From NCBI GenBank assembly GCA_002402465.1, contig DHFW01000049.1, positions 186,001 to 250,000 on the forward strand: 64,000 nt of DNA. Direction: 5' to 3'. Positions 8,838 through 17,591 of the stretch are shown here, one piece after another. Source of the DNA: Bacteroidales bacterium UBA4814. Its GTDB lineage: Bacteria > Bacteroidota > Bacteroidia > Bacteroidales > UBA7960. Under the pieces are notes generated by a model. That model was not told the origin of the DNA. It worked only from the letters and a program-made list of their open reading frames with translations, and made no database searches. The first letter of the stretch is position 1, and each line of letters starts with the position of its first letter. Made by a program: the position numbers and the translations under genes.

Positions 8838-11261
8838 ATGACAAACGACTGGAAATTAGTTTATAATGGTTTCAATAAGGAAGAGCATCCGCTTCAGGAA
8901 GCCCTTTGCTCGCTGGGCAACGGTTACTTTGTGACCCGCGGTGCCCTGGAAATGGAGCGGAATAAGATTAAGGATAAGGTTGAGGGAAAGGAGTGGAATT
9001 ATCCTGGAACTTATTTGGCAGGAGGCTACAACCGCCTCAAATCTGCCGTTCAGGATAAAGTGATTGAAAACGAAGACCTGGTGAACTGGCCTAACTGGCT
9101 TTATTTGACCTTCAGAATTGATGGAGGCGAATGGTTTGACCTTGAGCAGGTGGAAATTCTGGAGTATGAAACCAAGCTTCACCTTAAGCAGGGCATCCTG
9201 GAGCGTAACATACGCTTTCGCGATAAGCAGGACAGGGAGACCACCCTTAATAGCCGAAGGTTAGTGAGCATGGACAATTACCATCTGGCGGCATTGCAAT
9301 GGCATTTTACTCCTGAGAATTGGAGTGGGCAACTGACTGTCCGCTCGGGTATTGATGGCCACATCATTAACAACAACGTGGAGCGCTACGCCGACCTCAA
9401 CCAAGATCATATTGAAGTGCTCGAAAAAGGGACGATTGATCAGAACAGTATTTTCCTGGTGAGCCGCAGCCGGCAGTCGAATATTGTGGTTGCTCAGGCT
9501 GCACTAACAAGGATATTTAAACAACGGGAGCAAATGGAGTTGAAACAGAGGGCAGTAGAGGATACTGACTTTATTGCCGGTGAATTTTCGGTTCAGTGCA
9601 ATCAGGGCGAAACTCTTGTTATTGAAAAAACCAGCGCTTTTTATACTTCTCGCGATTTTGCCCTCAGCGACCCCCTCAATGAAGCACGGAACCAGATAAC
9701 GCGTATGCCTGCTTTTGCGGTTCTTGAAAAGAACCACAAAATGGTTTGGGAACAATTGTGGCACTTTAACGACATTGGTATTAAAACCAGCAATGGGTTG
9801 GATCAGCTGGTATTGCGGCTGCACATTTTTCATTTGTACCAAACGGTTTCTTACAACAGCATCGACTACGACATTGGCATCCCGGCCCGCGGCTGGCATG
9901 GCGAGGCTTATCGTGGGCATATTTTCTGGGATGAACTTTACATATTGCCTTTTATAAACTTGCATTATCCACAACTTTCACGCTCACTTTTGATGTATCG
10001 TTACCGGCGCCTGCCCGAAGCCCGCTATGCGGCCAAAGAAGCTGGCTTTCGCGGAGCCATGTTCCCCTGGCAAAGTGGCAGCAACGGCAGGGAGGAAACC
10101 CAAAAAGTGCACCTGAACCCTGAGTCAGGGCGCTGGCTGCCCGATGTGTCCCATTTACAGTACCATATCAATGCAGCCATTCCATACAATGTTTGGCACT
10201 ACTACCAAAGTACCGGCGATATGGATTTCCTGCTCTCGCACGGTGCCGAAATTATTCTTTCCACAGCCCTGTTCTGGTCGTCGGTTACTCATTTCAACAA
10301 GGAACGTGGAAGGTATGAGATTCATGGTGTGATGGGACCTGACGAGTATCATACCCATTACCCTGGTGCCGAAAAGCCCGGCCTGAACAACAACGCATAC
10401 ACCAACATTATGGCGGTGTGGGTTATTCAGCACGCACTGGATATGCTCGAATTGCTGGATGAAACGTGCTGCAGAAACCTGGAGAATACGGTGGGTTACA
10501 CCCAGGAAGACATAAAAAAGTGGAAAGACATTACGAGAAAAATGTACGTGCCCTTCAACCAGGAGCAGATCATCCTGCAGTTCGAAGGTTATGAGAAGCT
10601 CAAAGAACTGGATTGGGAGCATTATTACGAAAAGTACAACAGCAAATCCCTCAGGCTCGATCGCATACTGGAGGCCGAGGGTGATTCATGCAATCAATAC
10701 AAGGCCAGTAAGCAGGCCGATGTGCTCATGCTGTTCTATCTTTTTTCCAGGGAAGAGATTACAGCGATATTCAAAAAGCTGGGATATGATTTTGATCCGG
10801 AGAGCATTCCTAAGAATATTGAATATTACCGCAAGCGCACCGCACATGGATCCACCCTTAGCCAGGTGATTCATGCCTGGGTGTATGCCCGCTCGCACCG
10901 CAACGAGTCGTGGAAGCGCTTTCGCGAAGCCCTGATGAGCGATTTCAGGGATGTGCAGGGTGGCACCACCCACGAAGGCATTCACCTGGGTGCTATGGCA
11001 GGCACCCTCGACCTGATTCAGCGCTGCTACACCGGACTGGAGATACGCGACGATGTGCTGTGGTTTAACCCAAGACTCCCTGACTATATGGAGTCGGTGA
11101 GCTTTCACCTGCGCTACCGAAGCCACTGGATGAAGCTTCACATCAATCACCAAAAATTAAGCATTACCTTCGATAAGGGCTGGGCTGAGCCAATTACCAT
11201 TGCGGTGAGGGGCAAATCGCACCTGTTCAGATCAAACGACCACAAAGAGTTAGCATTATAA
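8838..11261 (+). CDS. GH65 disaccharide phosphorylase, probably trehalose phosphorylase
   Basis: 807 residues, full length for GH65. An N-terminal beta-sandwich (NGFNKEEHPLQEALCSLGNGYFVTRGA) is followed by the (alpha/alpha)6 barrel with the general-acid glutamate in MGPDEYHTHYPGA, then KQADVLML, TAHGSTLSQVIHAW (phosphate-binding region) and GGTTHEGIHLGAMAGTLD. GH65 members phosphorolyse trehalose, maltose or kojibiose with inversion, giving beta-glucose 1-phosphate plus glucose. The beta-PGM domain encoded just upstream and the trehalose genes on both sides favour trehalose as substrate, but substrate cannot be read from sequence alone. Starts 21 bp after the fusion gene and ends 11 bp before otsA: one operon. 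Confidence 0.85.
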   Translation: MTNDWKLVYNGFNKEEHPLQEALCSLGNGYFVTRGALEMERNKIKDKVEGKEWNYPGTYLAGGYNRLKSAVQDKVIENEDLVNWPNWLYLTFRIDGGEWFDLEQVEILEYETKLHLKQGILERNIRFRDKQDRETTLNSRRLVSMDNYHLAALQWHFTPENWSGQLTVRSGIDGHIINNNVERYADLNQDHIEVLEKGTIDQNSIFLVSRSRQSNIVVAQAALTRIFKQREQMELKQRAVEDTDFIAGEFSVQCNQGETLVIEKTSAFYTSRDFALSDPLNEARNQITRMPAFAVLEKNHKMVWEQLWHFNDIGIKTSNGLDQLVLRLHIFHLYQTVSYNSIDYDIGIPARGWHGEAYRGHIFWDELYILPFINLHYPQLSRSLLMYRYRRLPEARYAAKEAGFRGAMFPWQSGSNGREETQKVHLNPESGRWLPDVSHLQYHINAAIPYNVWHYYQSTGDMDFLLSHGAEIILSTALFWSSVTHFNKERGRYEIHGVMGPDEYHTHYPGAEKPGLNNNAYTNIMAVWVIQHALDMLELLDETCCRNLENTVGYTQEDIKKWKDITRKMYVPFNQEQIILQFEGYEKLKELDWEHYYEKYNSKSLRLDRILEAEGDSCNQYKASKQADVLMLFYLFSREEITAIFKKLGYDFDPESIPKNIEYYRKRTAHGSTLSQVIHAWVYARSHRNESWKRFREALMSDFRDVQGGTTHEGIHLGAMAGTLDLIQRCYTGLEIRDDVLWFNPRLPDYMESVSFHLRYRSHWMKLHINHQKLSITFDKGWAEPITIAVRGKSHLFRSNDHKELAL

Positions 11262-11272
11262 AAAACATTGAC

Positions 11273-13465
11273 ATGAGATTATTGATCGTTTCGAACCGTT
11301 TACCGGTTTCCGTGAGCCGCAAAAACGGGGAGTTTCATTACGAGAAAAGTGCTGGCGGCCTGGTTTCCGGCCTGAGTGATTTTTTAAATGGACTGGGAAA
11401 AGATCAGGCCGACATCGACGATTACATCTGGATGGGATGGCCCGGAATGACCATTGAAAAAGAAAACCAGGAACACATCCGCGCCACCGTAGAGAAAAAG
11501 TACAAGGCTTCGCCGGTTTTTCTTTCGCAAAAGCTTATGGATAAAGTTTACCTGGGTTTTTGCAATAAAACCATATGGCCGCTGTTTCATTATTTTCCCA
11601 ATTATGCCAGCTTTGAAAACGAATTCTGGGATGAGTACATTAAATCCAACAAGATATTCAGGGATGAAATTCTGAAAGTGCTCAAACCCGATGATATTGT
11701 TTGGGTGCACGACTATCATCTTATGCTTTTGCCGGCCATGCTCAGGGAAAAGGTCAGCAACCCCATAGGTTTTTTCCTGCATATCCCGTTTCCCGAATTT
11801 GAGATGTACCGCCTCTTCCCCAAAGAGAGCCGCTCCGAGATATTGAGCGGTTTGCTGGGTTCTGACCTGATTGGTTTCCATACCCACGACTATACGCAGT
11901 ATTTTTTGCGCTCGGTTTTGCGCATACTGGGGCTCGAAAACCATATGGGAACCATCGACCTGCCCGACAGGGTGGTAAAAGTGGCTACCTTCCCCATGGG
12001 GATTGAATTCGATAAGTTTCACCAGATGGATGTGTCGCCATTCCCTTCTGAGAAACCGGGTCCCGACCAACCAAAAGTGGTGCTTTCGGTTGACCGGCTC
12101 GACTATTCCAAGGGGATTGAGAATCGCCTGCTGGGCTTTGAGTTATTTTTGAAAAAACACCCCGAATGGCATGGAAAAGTATTTCTGAACATGATTGTGG
12201 TACCTTCGCGCACTGGGGTTACTTCCTATCAAAAGATAAAGCGCCGGCTCGATGAGTTGGTGGGCAATATCAACGGCAACTTTGGAAACGTGAACTGGAC
12301 ACCCATCATATACCAGTTTACCAGTTTGCCGCACAAGGAACTCATTGCCCAGTACCGCATGAGTGCCGTATCGCTCATAACCCCCCTGCGCGATGGCATG
12401 AACCTGGTGGCCAAGGAGTATATTGCCTCTTTGTGCGACAAGCGCGGCGTGCTGGTACTCAGTGAGTTTACGGGAGCTGCCAAGGAGCTGGGCGAAAGCA
12501 TCACCATCAATCCAAATAATATTAATGAAATTGCCGATGGTATTTATGAGGCCCTCAATATTCCGGATGACGAGCAAATTCGCCGTAATAATATTATGCA
12601 AAAGCGGCTGAAACGCTACAATGTTTCCAAGTGGGTCAATGATTTTACCGAAAGCCTGCTGAACATCAGTAAAATTTCGAATTACACGGCCAAAGCCAAA
12701 TTGCTGAAACCCGATCTGCGCGAAGCCTTGCTGAAGAATTACCAGGAAGCTGTTCACCGCCTTATTATCGTAAACTATGATGGTACGCTGGTGCCATTTT
12801 ACGATAATCCCTCCAGGGCCAAACCCGCCCCGGAACTGCTCAGTATGCTGGCTAATCTGAACACCAACGAAAAAACCGATATGGTTATTATTAGCGGACG
12901 CGGAAAGGATGACCTCGATGCATGGCTGGGTGAAACCCCCGTAAACCTGACCGCCGAACATGGATGCTGGATACGTGAAGCCCGCCAAAGGGATTGGAAA
13001 CTCTTTAAGCCCCTGTCAAATGAGTGGAAGCAGGAGGTGCAGCCCATACTCGAAATGTATACCGACCGCCTGCCAGGCGCCTACATTACTGAGCGCGACT
13101 ACTCCATTTCATGGTATTATCACAAGGCCGATATAGAGCAATCGGCATTCCTCTCAAAGGAGGTGAGCGATCATTTGCTTTCTATCACCACAAATATCGG
13201 GGTGCAGGTACTTTCGGGGCATAAGGTGATTGAAGTAAGCAATTCGGGCATCAACAAAGGCGAGCTGGCCATGCATTGGCTTTCGGGAAAGCCATATGAT
13301 TTTGTGATGGCCATCGGGGCTGGCTGGTCGGATGAATTGTTGTTTCAAACTTTGCCCGAACATGCCTGGTCCATTAGGGTTGGTATGCTGATGACGGATG
13401 CCAACTTTGTGCTCAAGAGGCAGGAAGATGCCCTGGAACTGCTAAGAATGCTGGAGAAGCACTAA
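11273..13465 (+). CDS. otsA: Trehalose-6-phosphate synthase with a degenerate phosphatase domain
   Basis: 730 residues. The GT20 domain (about 1-470) is complete: VSNRLPV, SAGGLVSGL, WVHDYHLMLLPAML, SVDRLDYSKGIENRL and RDGMNLVAKEY, so it should make trehalose 6-phosphate from UDP-glucose and glucose 6-phosphate. The C-terminal HAD domain (about 500-725) aligns with OtsB but the nucleophile motif DxDGT reads NYDGT (codon AAC) and the acidic motif GDDxTDE reads GAGWSDE; SGR and the NKG lysine remain. The phosphatase half is therefore predicted to be dead, perhaps structural or regulatory as in plant class II TPS proteins. The phosphatase step would fall to the OtsB domain on the beta-PGM fusion. 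Last gene of the island. Confidence 0.92.
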   Translation: MRLLIVSNRLPVSVSRKNGEFHYEKSAGGLVSGLSDFLNGLGKDQADIDDYIWMGWPGMTIEKENQEHIRATVEKKYKASPVFLSQKLMDKVYLGFCNKTIWPLFHYFPNYASFENEFWDEYIKSNKIFRDEILKVLKPDDIVWVHDYHLMLLPAMLREKVSNPIGFFLHIPFPEFEMYRLFPKESRSEILSGLLGSDLIGFHTHDYTQYFLRSVLRILGLENHMGTIDLPDRVVKVATFPMGIEFDKFHQMDVSPFPSEKPGPDQPKVVLSVDRLDYSKGIENRLLGFELFLKKHPEWHGKVFLNMIVVPSRTGVTSYQKIKRRLDELVGNINGNFGNVNWTPIIYQFTSLPHKELIAQYRMSAVSLITPLRDGMNLVAKEYIASLCDKRGVLVLSEFTGAAKELGESITINPNNINEIADGIYEALNIPDDEQIRRNNIMQKRLKRYNVSKWVNDFTESLLNISKISNYTAKAKLLKPDLREALLKNYQEAVHRLIIVNYDGTLVPFYDNPSRAKPAPELLSMLANLNTNEKTDMVIISGRGKDDLDAWLGETPVNLTAEHGCWIREARQRDWKLFKPLSNEWKQEVQPILEMYTDRLPGAYITERDYSISWYYHKADIEQSAFLSKEVSDHLLSITTNIGVQVLSGHKVIEVSNSGINKGELAMHWLSGKPYDFVMAIGAGWSDELLFQTLPEHAWSIRVGMLMTDANFVLKRQEDALELLRMLEKH

Positions 13466-13476
13466 CCGCCGGGATT

Positions 13477-14397
13477 TTATTTTTGGCGTGCTTCGGGAAG
13501 TACAACCCGTGTTCTTGGCAGGCTCTGCGGGTATTCGCGCTGGATAAATTCGATCAACTTTTCCCTCACGTAAACCCTGAGGTCCCAGGCCTGCGGGCTG
13601 GTGGCAGCGCTCATCAGGGCACGTATCTCAATGGTGTTTTCGCGCGCATCAGTAACCTGCAGCACATTTACCTTTCCGTCCCACAAAGGAGTGGCTTCGA
13701 GCAGGCGGGTCAGCTCTTTGCGCAGGGGTTCAAAAGGCATGGTGTAATCGGTATAAATAAAAACCGACCCCAGGATATCTGCTGAGGTTCTGGTCCAGTT
13801 CTGGAAAGGCTTTTCCAGGAAATAAGTGGTCGGTACCACCAGCCTTCGCTTATCCCAGAGCCTTATCACCACATAGGTCAGGTTAATTTCTTCAATCCAT
13901 CCCCATTCGTTTTCCACAATAACCACATCATCAAGGCGAATAGGCTGCGTAATGGCAATCTGCAATCCGGCCAGGATGGTACCCAGGGCTTTTTGTGCCG
14001 ACAAACCCAATATGATACCTGCCACCCCTGCCGAAGCAAACAAGCTGATTCCGATATTTCGCACCCCATCAAACAACATCAGGGCAACCGCGGTTGCAAT
14101 AACTATAATTATAAATATCAGAATCTTTTCAAGGATATTGTACTGGGTATGCACCTTACGCATTTTCAGGTTGTCCGCCTGGCTGATGTCGTAATTTTTA
14201 AGCAGCTGGTTTTTTAAGATTCGGATAATAGCAATTATTGTCAGGGTGATGCTCAAAATAAAGAGCACCTCACCCGTTTTTTTTAGCCCGGCGATCAACT
14301 CCTCCTGGGTGATACCAATTGGTTCAATTCCATATTGAAGGAAAAAAGCGAGAAATAGAATAAAAGCAGGGGCAATAAATCTTCCAAAAATCTTCAT
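13477..14397 (-). CDS. MscS-family mechanosensitive channel
   Basis: 306 residues. Several N-terminal membrane segments (about 5-25, 40-60, 90-110) lead to a TM3-like helix rich in small residues (ASAGVAGIILGLSAQKALGTILAGLQIAI), then the beta domain entry LDDVVIVENEWGWIEEINLTYVVIRLWDKRRLVVPTTYF and a cytoplasmic C-terminal domain. This is the MscS arrangement; such channels release solutes on hypo-osmotic shock. It converges on the trehalose island with 11 bp between stop codons, which fits an osmolyte theme, although it is separately transcribed. Confidence 0.88.
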   Translation of the reverse strand: MKIFGRFIAPAFILFLAFFLQYGIEPIGITQEELIAGLKKTGEVLFILSITLTIIAIIRILKNQLLKNYDISQADNLKMRKVHTQYNILEKILIFIIIVIATAVALMLFDGVRNIGISLFASAGVAGIILGLSAQKALGTILAGLQIAITQPIRLDDVVIVENEWGWIEEINLTYVVIRLWDKRRLVVPTTYFLEKPFQNWTRTSADILGSVFIYTDYTMPFEPLRKELTRLLEATPLWDGKVNVLQVTDARENTIEIRALMSAATSPQAWDLRVYVREKLIEFIQREYPQSLPRTRVVLPEARQK

Positions 14398-14498
14398 TTA
14401 AAATGCTTTAATGAAACCTTAAGCCGTTAAGCGGCACCAATGGCTGCCTGTAAAACAAATAAAAGGTGGGGAGGTTCAAAAGGCATATTTCCATTATC

Positions 14499-14592
14499 AG
14501 CCACAAAGGCTCAAAACCTCAAAGGTCCACAAGCGTTAAAAAACAATTAAATAATTCTTTGTGAATTCTTAGCGCCTTCGTGGCTTGGTGGT
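14499..14592. repeat. REP-like imperfect inverted repeat (CCACAAAGGC / GCCTTCGTGG)
   Basis: Left arm 14499-14533 begins AGCCACAAAGGC and right arm 14557-14592 ends GCGCCTTCGTGGCTTGG; the reverse complement of the right arm matches the left (AGCCACrAAGGC...CAcAAAG). This CTTTGTG...CTTCGTGG vocabulary is common in intergenic repeats of Bacteroidota. It occupies the gap after the MscS gene start and the M19 peptidase end. Confidence 0.5.
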
Positions 14593-14624
14593 AAAAAAAA
14601 AGGACTTTTGAGTCTACCTTTTTT
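14593..14624 (-). terminator. Intrinsic terminator after the M19 dipeptidase
   Basis: An A run, GGACT...AGTC(TA)CC stem and T run; read on the minus strand it is a short GC stem with a two-base bulge followed by T8, starting about 10 bp after the M19 stop codon. The mirrored A/T runs could let it work in both directions. Confidence 0.5.
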
Positions 14625-14634
14625 GTGTCAGCAA

Positions 14635-15870
14635 TTACCGTTTTCCTGCGATTTTTTCGTTTTCTCTGAATACCCGCATGAAGTTTCCGGCCCAGATTTT
14701 TTCGATGTCTTTTTTGCTGTAACCCCGGCGCACCAGTTCCAGGGTAATATTACCCATTTCGGTCACATCGTAGCAGTCTTCCAAAGCCCCCCCGCCATCG
14801 AAGTCGGTTCCAATGCCCACGTAATCGATACCAATCAGATTTACGATATGGTCGATATGGTCAACCAGGTCGGAAACCGTGGCCATTGGTGCGGGGAACA
14901 GCCCATTGAGTTCATCCCATTGCCGGCGCACCTCTTCCATTTCTTCATCGGAAAGATCTTCAAAGTTATTGTAACGCTGGCGCAGATCGGCAAAAGCGGA
15001 ATCGCGCTCGGGGTATGGCGGCATTTCCTTTACATAGCTGCTAAGCACACACATTTGAATGACGCCTCCATTGGCTGCCAAGGCCTTAAGCATGTCGTCA
15101 TCGAGGTTGCGGGGGCTGTCGCAAATGGTACGTGCATTGGAGTGCGAGGCGATAATGGGCGCTTTGGTCACTTCCAGCACATCGTAAAAGGCTTTATCGG
15201 AAATGTGGCTCACATCTACCATCATACCCAGGCGGTTCATTTCGCGCACCACTTCACGGCCGAAGTCCGACAAGCCATCATGCAAAGGGCCGTCAGGGTC
15301 GGTCGATGAGTCGCAAACCTGGTTGTTGCGGGTGTGCGAAAGGGTAATATAGCGGGCCCCCATATCGTAAAATGCCTCCACCATCGAAAGGTCTTCGCCC
15401 AGCGGGTAGGCGTTTTCCAGCCCGATGTAAATGGCCCGTTTCCCTTCTTCTTTCAGTCGGTATGCGTCTTCGGGTGTCAGGGCAATTTCGGCCAATTCAG
15501 GATGTGCTTCAATTTGGGAGTGGATCATGTCGAAAATTTCGATGGCCTGCCTTTTAACCACCTCGTATGACTCGTGATTCATTGCTCCCTGTCCCAGAAA
15601 AACGGCGAAGAAAGCCGCATCCAGCCCGCCTTCTTCCATGCGTGGGAGGTCTATCTTGCCGCCCTGCTCGCGGGAGTCATGACGCTGGCTGATGTCGAAA
15701 CCACTACGCATCATTCGCAAGGGTGTGTCGGTATGGCTGTCAAGCGTAAGCACCTGCCGGTGAATCTTTTCGGCCTTCTGCCGGAGCTTTTCTTCGCTGG
15801 GGGTGCAAGATGTGTTAATTAACATTGCAGATAAAGCAATAATAAGGGAAAGGAGGATAAATCGTTTCAT
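14635..15870 (-). CDS. Membrane dipeptidase (M19) lipoprotein
   Basis: 411 residues from ATG 15870 (an earlier in-frame ATG would add a poor 24-residue leader). The signal peptide ends in a lipobox, INTSC, so the protein is probably anchored in an envelope membrane. The M19 metal ligands are all visible: DSHTDTP (HxD), the glutamate in GLENAYPLG, DVSHISD, SHSNARTICDSPRNLDD and GTDFDGG. The family hydrolyses dipeptides, including D-amino-acid or beta-lactam-like bonds, at a binuclear zinc centre. Likely role: periplasmic dipeptide or peptidoglycan-fragment turnover. It stands alone, with repeats on both sides. Confidence 0.93.
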   Translation of the reverse strand: MKRFILLSLIIALSAMLINTSCTPSEEKLRQKAEKIHRQVLTLDSHTDTPLRMMRSGFDISQRHDSREQGGKIDLPRMEEGGLDAAFFAVFLGQGAMNHESYEVVKRQAIEIFDMIHSQIEAHPELAEIALTPEDAYRLKEEGKRAIYIGLENAYPLGEDLSMVEAFYDMGARYITLSHTRNNQVCDSSTDPDGPLHDGLSDFGREVVREMNRLGMMVDVSHISDKAFYDVLEVTKAPIIASHSNARTICDSPRNLDDDMLKALAANGGVIQMCVLSSYVKEMPPYPERDSAFADLRQRYNNFEDLSDEEMEEVRRQWDELNGLFPAPMATVSDLVDHIDHIVNLIGIDYVGIGTDFDGGGALEDCYDVTEMGNITLELVRRGYSKKDIEKIWAGNFMRVFRENEKIAGKR

Positions 15871-15969
15871 TACGGCTAAGTTTTTCAGGCCGTAAAAATA
15901 GGGATTTTTATTAAAGTTTGCGGTTCGGAGTTTAAAGTTCAAAGTTTATGGTTCAAGGATTGGTGTCCT

Positions 15970-16070
15970 GGCTCCCCCTTTGGATGGGGCTGGGGGGAGG
16001 TTCTTGATTTCTTTCAGTGAGCTCTCCGCTAGCTAGCGGATCGGTTGCAGATTAACGATTTTAGATTTTA
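15970..16070. repeat. Modular intergenic repeat, copy A
   Basis: Three modules in order: a G/C-rich piece (CTCCCCCTTTGGA...GGGGGGAGGTTCTTGA, 15971-16008), a perfect 16-bp palindrome TCCGCTAGCTAGCGGA (16025-16040) inside CAGTGAGCTC...GATC, and ATTAACGATTTTAGATTT (16051-16068). The same modules recur around 54600-54797 with the second part inverted, and the TTAACGATTTT piece is the core of the arms around the four-helix-bundle gene at 51.1 kb. Confidence 0.6.
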
Positions 16071-16074
16071 AAGT

Positions 16075-16647
16075 CTAGATCCTGCGTGTTGTTTTACTCC
16101 TAGTTAAAAATGGCCTGATTCTTCCCCAAAGGATTACAAGCACGAGTGCTAATACTGAAATCACAACCATAGTCCATTTAAGCATTCCGGCAGCAGATGC
16201 AATTCTGGCAACCACATCCATTTGCCTGGGAAAGGAGCCAAGCATGATGATAATTCCAGCATTTTCAATGAAATCGAAAACCAGTGCGGCAAATGGCAGT
16301 AAATTCAGGTACTGCCATTTCTGGCTTTTCAAAGGGATGCCATTCAGGAACCAGCTTATTGCCAATGCAAGCAGTCCGGCATAAACAAAAGGGTAAATGC
16401 TGTCGGCAACGGCGGTAGTTTTTATAGCTCCGCTGCGGCCGGCCGCGCCATAGTCTGAAATGATAGTATAGGCCTGCTCCGGGCTGAAGCCAAACATCAG
16501 GTCGAGCATTTGCTGGCCTTCTCCCGGACCAAATTGCCGCGTAAAAAACGGGAAAACCCAAAAGTTGAAAAAAAGTTGAAGTACCAGGAAAACCACAACC
16601 ATTCTTTCGTTTGCCTTGCGGCTGATCCAATCTGAAAATCGCTTCAA
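16075..16647 (-). CDS. Four-TM membrane protein of unknown function
   Basis: 190 residues from TTG 16647, 6 bp after the upstream gene; an ATG at 16602 is the alternative but would cut into the first helix. Four hydrophobic segments (roughly residues 17-35, 84-102, 113-134, 153-175) are joined by a large extracytoplasmic loop after TM1 containing GPGEGQQMLDLMFGFSPEQAY. The C-terminus is basic (RIRPFLTRSKTTRRI), suggesting a cytoplasmic end. No family is recognised. It is tightly coupled to the LolA-like gene, so it may act with it or be under the same TetR regulator. Confidence 0.7.
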   Translation of the reverse strand: MKRFSDWISRKANERMVVVFLVLQLFFNFWVFPFFTRQFGPGEGQQMLDLMFGFSPEQAYTIISDYGAAGRSGAIKTTAVADSIYPFVYAGLLALAISWFLNGIPLKSQKWQYLNLLPFAALVFDFIENAGIIIMLGSFPRQMDVVARIASAAGMLKWTMVVISVLALVLVILWGRIRPFLTRSKTTRRI

Positions 16648-16653
16648 CCTATC

Positions 16654-17388
16654 TTATTGTTTTAAAGCAGCCTTGCTGAAAATATGCTCAGGAATATCCT
16701 GGTTGAATTTTATGCTGGTCATGCGAAACTCCGTGCCGTCACCTTGCTTAAGCATATCCTTGTAAAGGACCGTGGTAGGAAACCATCGGCCTTCGATCTG
16801 CTTCACATCGGTCAGGGTTGTTTGTTTGAGCAATTGTCCGCTTTTGGCAAAGAGCTCTTCACGCAGCGGGACAAACCTTTCGGAATCAATCCAGATCTTT
16901 CTTGAGTCGTAGGCAATATCGCTTACCGTAGCTTTGAGAAGCAAAACATAGGTGTTCCGGTCATCAATCATTTCGCGGCCAATGATCTCTGCCTTGTAAA
17001 CGTCGGTAAGCTTGCGGTCTTCCATCATGTCCTCGTAAGAGAGGTCAGAACCCATAACCGATTGCCGCAGCATATGTCCGGAAATTTGAATGATACGGTC
17101 GGTGGAAGGGGAGTAGATCCAAAGCTGGTTTTCGAGCTTCAGCATTTTGGTGCCAGCTTCGCGCGCCGGCGACAGATACTCAGTGAAGGATTGCTTCTCG
17201 CCAACCGAATAGGAACGCGCAGTAATGGTGCGGCTTCCCCGCTGCCCGTGAATGGTCATGCTTGACTCCACAATCCGGTTCTCCGAGAATATGTTGCGGT
17301 CAACCTTTTCCAAAATTTCATTGGCAGTGGGCTGGGAAAAGCCAGTTAAAGTCAGTGTTAATAAAAAGAGAAATGAGGGGGTTTTCAT
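16654..17388 (-). CDS. LolA-like outer-membrane lipoprotein-sorting protein
   Basis: 244 residues with a signal peptide (LTLTLTGFSQP). The body is a LolA/LolB-type half-barrel family protein annotated as outer membrane lipoprotein-sorting protein: ILEKVDRN, SSMTIHGQRGSRTI, REAGTKMLKLENQLWIY, MGSDLSYEDMMEDRKL and YKDMLKQGDGTEFRMTSIKFNQDIPEHIFS are typical. Predicted periplasmic lipid-binding protein. In other genomes this family sits next to RND/MMPL exporters; here the partner is a four-TM protein. Precise cargo unknown. Confidence 0.82.
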   Translation of the reverse strand: MKTPSFLFLLTLTLTGFSQPTANEILEKVDRNIFSENRIVESSMTIHGQRGSRTITARSYSVGEKQSFTEYLSPAREAGTKMLKLENQLWIYSPSTDRIIQISGHMLRQSVMGSDLSYEDMMEDRKLTDVYKAEIIGREMIDDRNTYVLLLKATVSDIAYDSRKIWIDSERFVPLREELFAKSGQLLKQTTLTDVKQIEGRWFPTTVLYKDMLKQGDGTEFRMTSIKFNQDIPEHIFSKAALKQ

Positions 17389-17400
17389 GATTCCTTTTTT

Positions 17401-17442
17401 TAGTCATCAGTCATCAGTCCTCAGTCCTCAGTCATCAGTGGT
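17401..17442. repeat. Short tandem repeat, AGTCATC/AGTCCTC units
   Basis: Degenerate 7-bp tandem units (AGTCATC, AGTCATC, AGTCCTC, AGTCCTC, AGTCATC) just before the LolA-like gene start. The rest of the gap to 17591 is almost entirely pyrimidines on the + strand; no gene is seen there. Confidence 0.6.
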
Positions 17443-17591
17443 CAGAATAAGCCTCACATTCAGTATTCATTTCTAATCTTTTGTCCCCTTTTCTCCCCTC
17501 GCTTTCTCTCCCCTTCTCATTTTCATAACCTCCCACCTCACCTTTCGTTTTTCATTCTCTAACCTTCACTTTTTCTCCCCGTCACTCCCTC

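Noticed and set aside
17470..17590. Pyrimidine-rich tract as a possible leader gene or attenuator
   Set aside because: No open frame with coding character and no hairpin; low-complexity DNA only.
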